DNA of 6,923 nt from an uncultured Hymenobacter sp. (lineage in GTDB: Bacteria; Bacteroidota; Bacteroidia; Cytophagales; Hymenobacteraceae), in assembly GCA_937871705.1 (NCBI GenBank), contig CALMOO010000055.1:1-6923 (forward strand), given 5' to 3'. The stretch's first letter is position 1, and the number at the start of each line of letters is the position of its first letter. The notes beneath the pieces were generated by a model. It was given only the letters and a program-made list of their open reading frames with translations. It searched no databases and was not told where the DNA came from. Below are positions 6,472-6,923 of the stretch, piece by piece. A program made the position numbers and the translations under genes.

Positions 6472-6923
6472 ATGAAACGCCTGCTGCCGCTACTGCTCTG
6501 GTGCTCGACGCTCACCGCGTCGGCCCAAACCCTGACCCACGCCGACTCGCTGCTGGTGCGGGCGCAACAGCTCAGCCGGCAAAAGGACTATCCGGCGGCC
6601 ATCAGCGCCTACCAGCAGGTCGTGCGCGAGCCAACAGCCAAGCCGCGCTACAAGGCTGTGAGCCTCTATAATATAGCTTGTTATTACGGCTTATTGCAAG
6701 ATGCGCCGCATGCCCTGAGCAACCTGCGCCTGGCCATCGAGGCGGGCTACGTGAACGCCAGCCACATTGCCGTTGACTCGGACCTGAACCTGCTGCACAA
6801 CGACCCGCAGTGGCCCAAGCTGCTGGCCCGCGCCCACCGGCTCGAAGAAAAAACCATCATTCACCGGCCGGAGGATGTGAAGCTCGTCACCACCGACATC
6901 ACGCATTTCTGGCAGGCCTATGC
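6472..6923 (+). CDS. Secreted TPR-repeat protein, probably start of a DUF2268-like putative metalloprotease (3' end outside window)
   Basis: 150 complete codons are visible from ATG 6472, and the frame runs off the right edge. MKRLLPLLLWCSTLTASA-QT is a signal peptide cleaved near residue 18; Cys11 is not in a lipobox, so it is not an obvious lipoprotein. About 22-55 (ADSLLVRAQQLSRQKDYPAAISAYQQVV) is a TPR unit. About 60-120 (SLYNIACYYGLLQDAPHALSNLRLAIEAGY, then LLHNDPQWPKLL) is the 'TPR end-of-group' pattern. The last residues, VTTDITHFWQAY, resemble the linker 'TsDIdnFWeAYd' that I associate with Bacteroidota proteins carrying a DUF2268 putative Zn-protease domain. That domain, with its HExxH-type motif, would lie beyond the window, so the protease call is inference. 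The 285-bp gap before it contains stem-loops. Confidence 0.82.
   Translation, partial: MKRLLPLLLWCSTLTASAQTLTHADSLLVRAQQLSRQKDYPAAISAYQQVVREPTAKPRYKAVSLYNIACYYGLLQDAPHALSNLRLAIEAGYVNASHIAVDSDLNLLHNDPQWPKLLARAHRLEEKTIIHRPEDVKLVTTDITHFWQAY

Overview
The window reads as a chromosomal segment of a GC-rich member of the Bacteroidota, most likely Cytophagales/Hymenobacteraceae (Hymenobacter-like). The reasons are an 'outer-membrane beta-barrel' type TonB-dependent receptor with a carboxypeptidase-regulatory-like N-terminus, starts without Shine-Dalgarno sequences, and a high-GC gene style with large GC-rich palindromes between genes. The genus is an inference. All recognisable genes lie on the + strand.

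Layout. (1) 1-705: the C-terminal part of an SDR-type oxidoreductase carrying a DUF2867 domain, cut by the left edge. (2) 706-932: two large hairpins. The first is a perfect 44-bp inverted repeat that starts on the base after the stop codon; the second is an imperfect 26-bp stem followed by seven T. (3) 933-1401: about 470 bp without a credible gene, with an AT-rich core and a few small inverted repeats. (4) 1402-3876: a full-length TonB-dependent receptor reading frame interrupted by one in-frame TAG at 2662-2664; both halves are otherwise intact. (5) 3968-4816: a secreted protein that looks like a distant TraB/GumN/PrgY-type putative hydrolase, in which the first motif histidine appears to be a cysteine. 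(6) 4864-4898: a stem-loop in front of the next gene. (7) 4930-6186: a secreted esterase of the enterochelin-esterase/esterase-D type with a C-terminal TPR-like tail. (8) 6187-6471: an intergenic region holding two strong stem-loops whose segments could also pair differently. (9) 6472-6923: the start of a secreted TPR protein, probably leading into a DUF2268-like putative metalloprotease domain, cut by the right edge.

How they fit together. The four downstream genes are all predicted to be exported (outer membrane or periplasm) and co-oriented, but gaps of 91, 113 and 285 bp with hairpins argue for separately controlled units rather than a tight operon. A TonB receptor near a periplasmic esterase of the Fes/IroE superfamily could suggest ferric-siderophore use, but nothing in the sequence proves this. 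I did not find a convincing new multi-gene system. The most checkable oddities are the amber codon in the receptor, the His-to-Cys change in the TraB-like protein, the alternative hairpins at 6316-6394, and the unusually frequent GGGGTAG heptamer.
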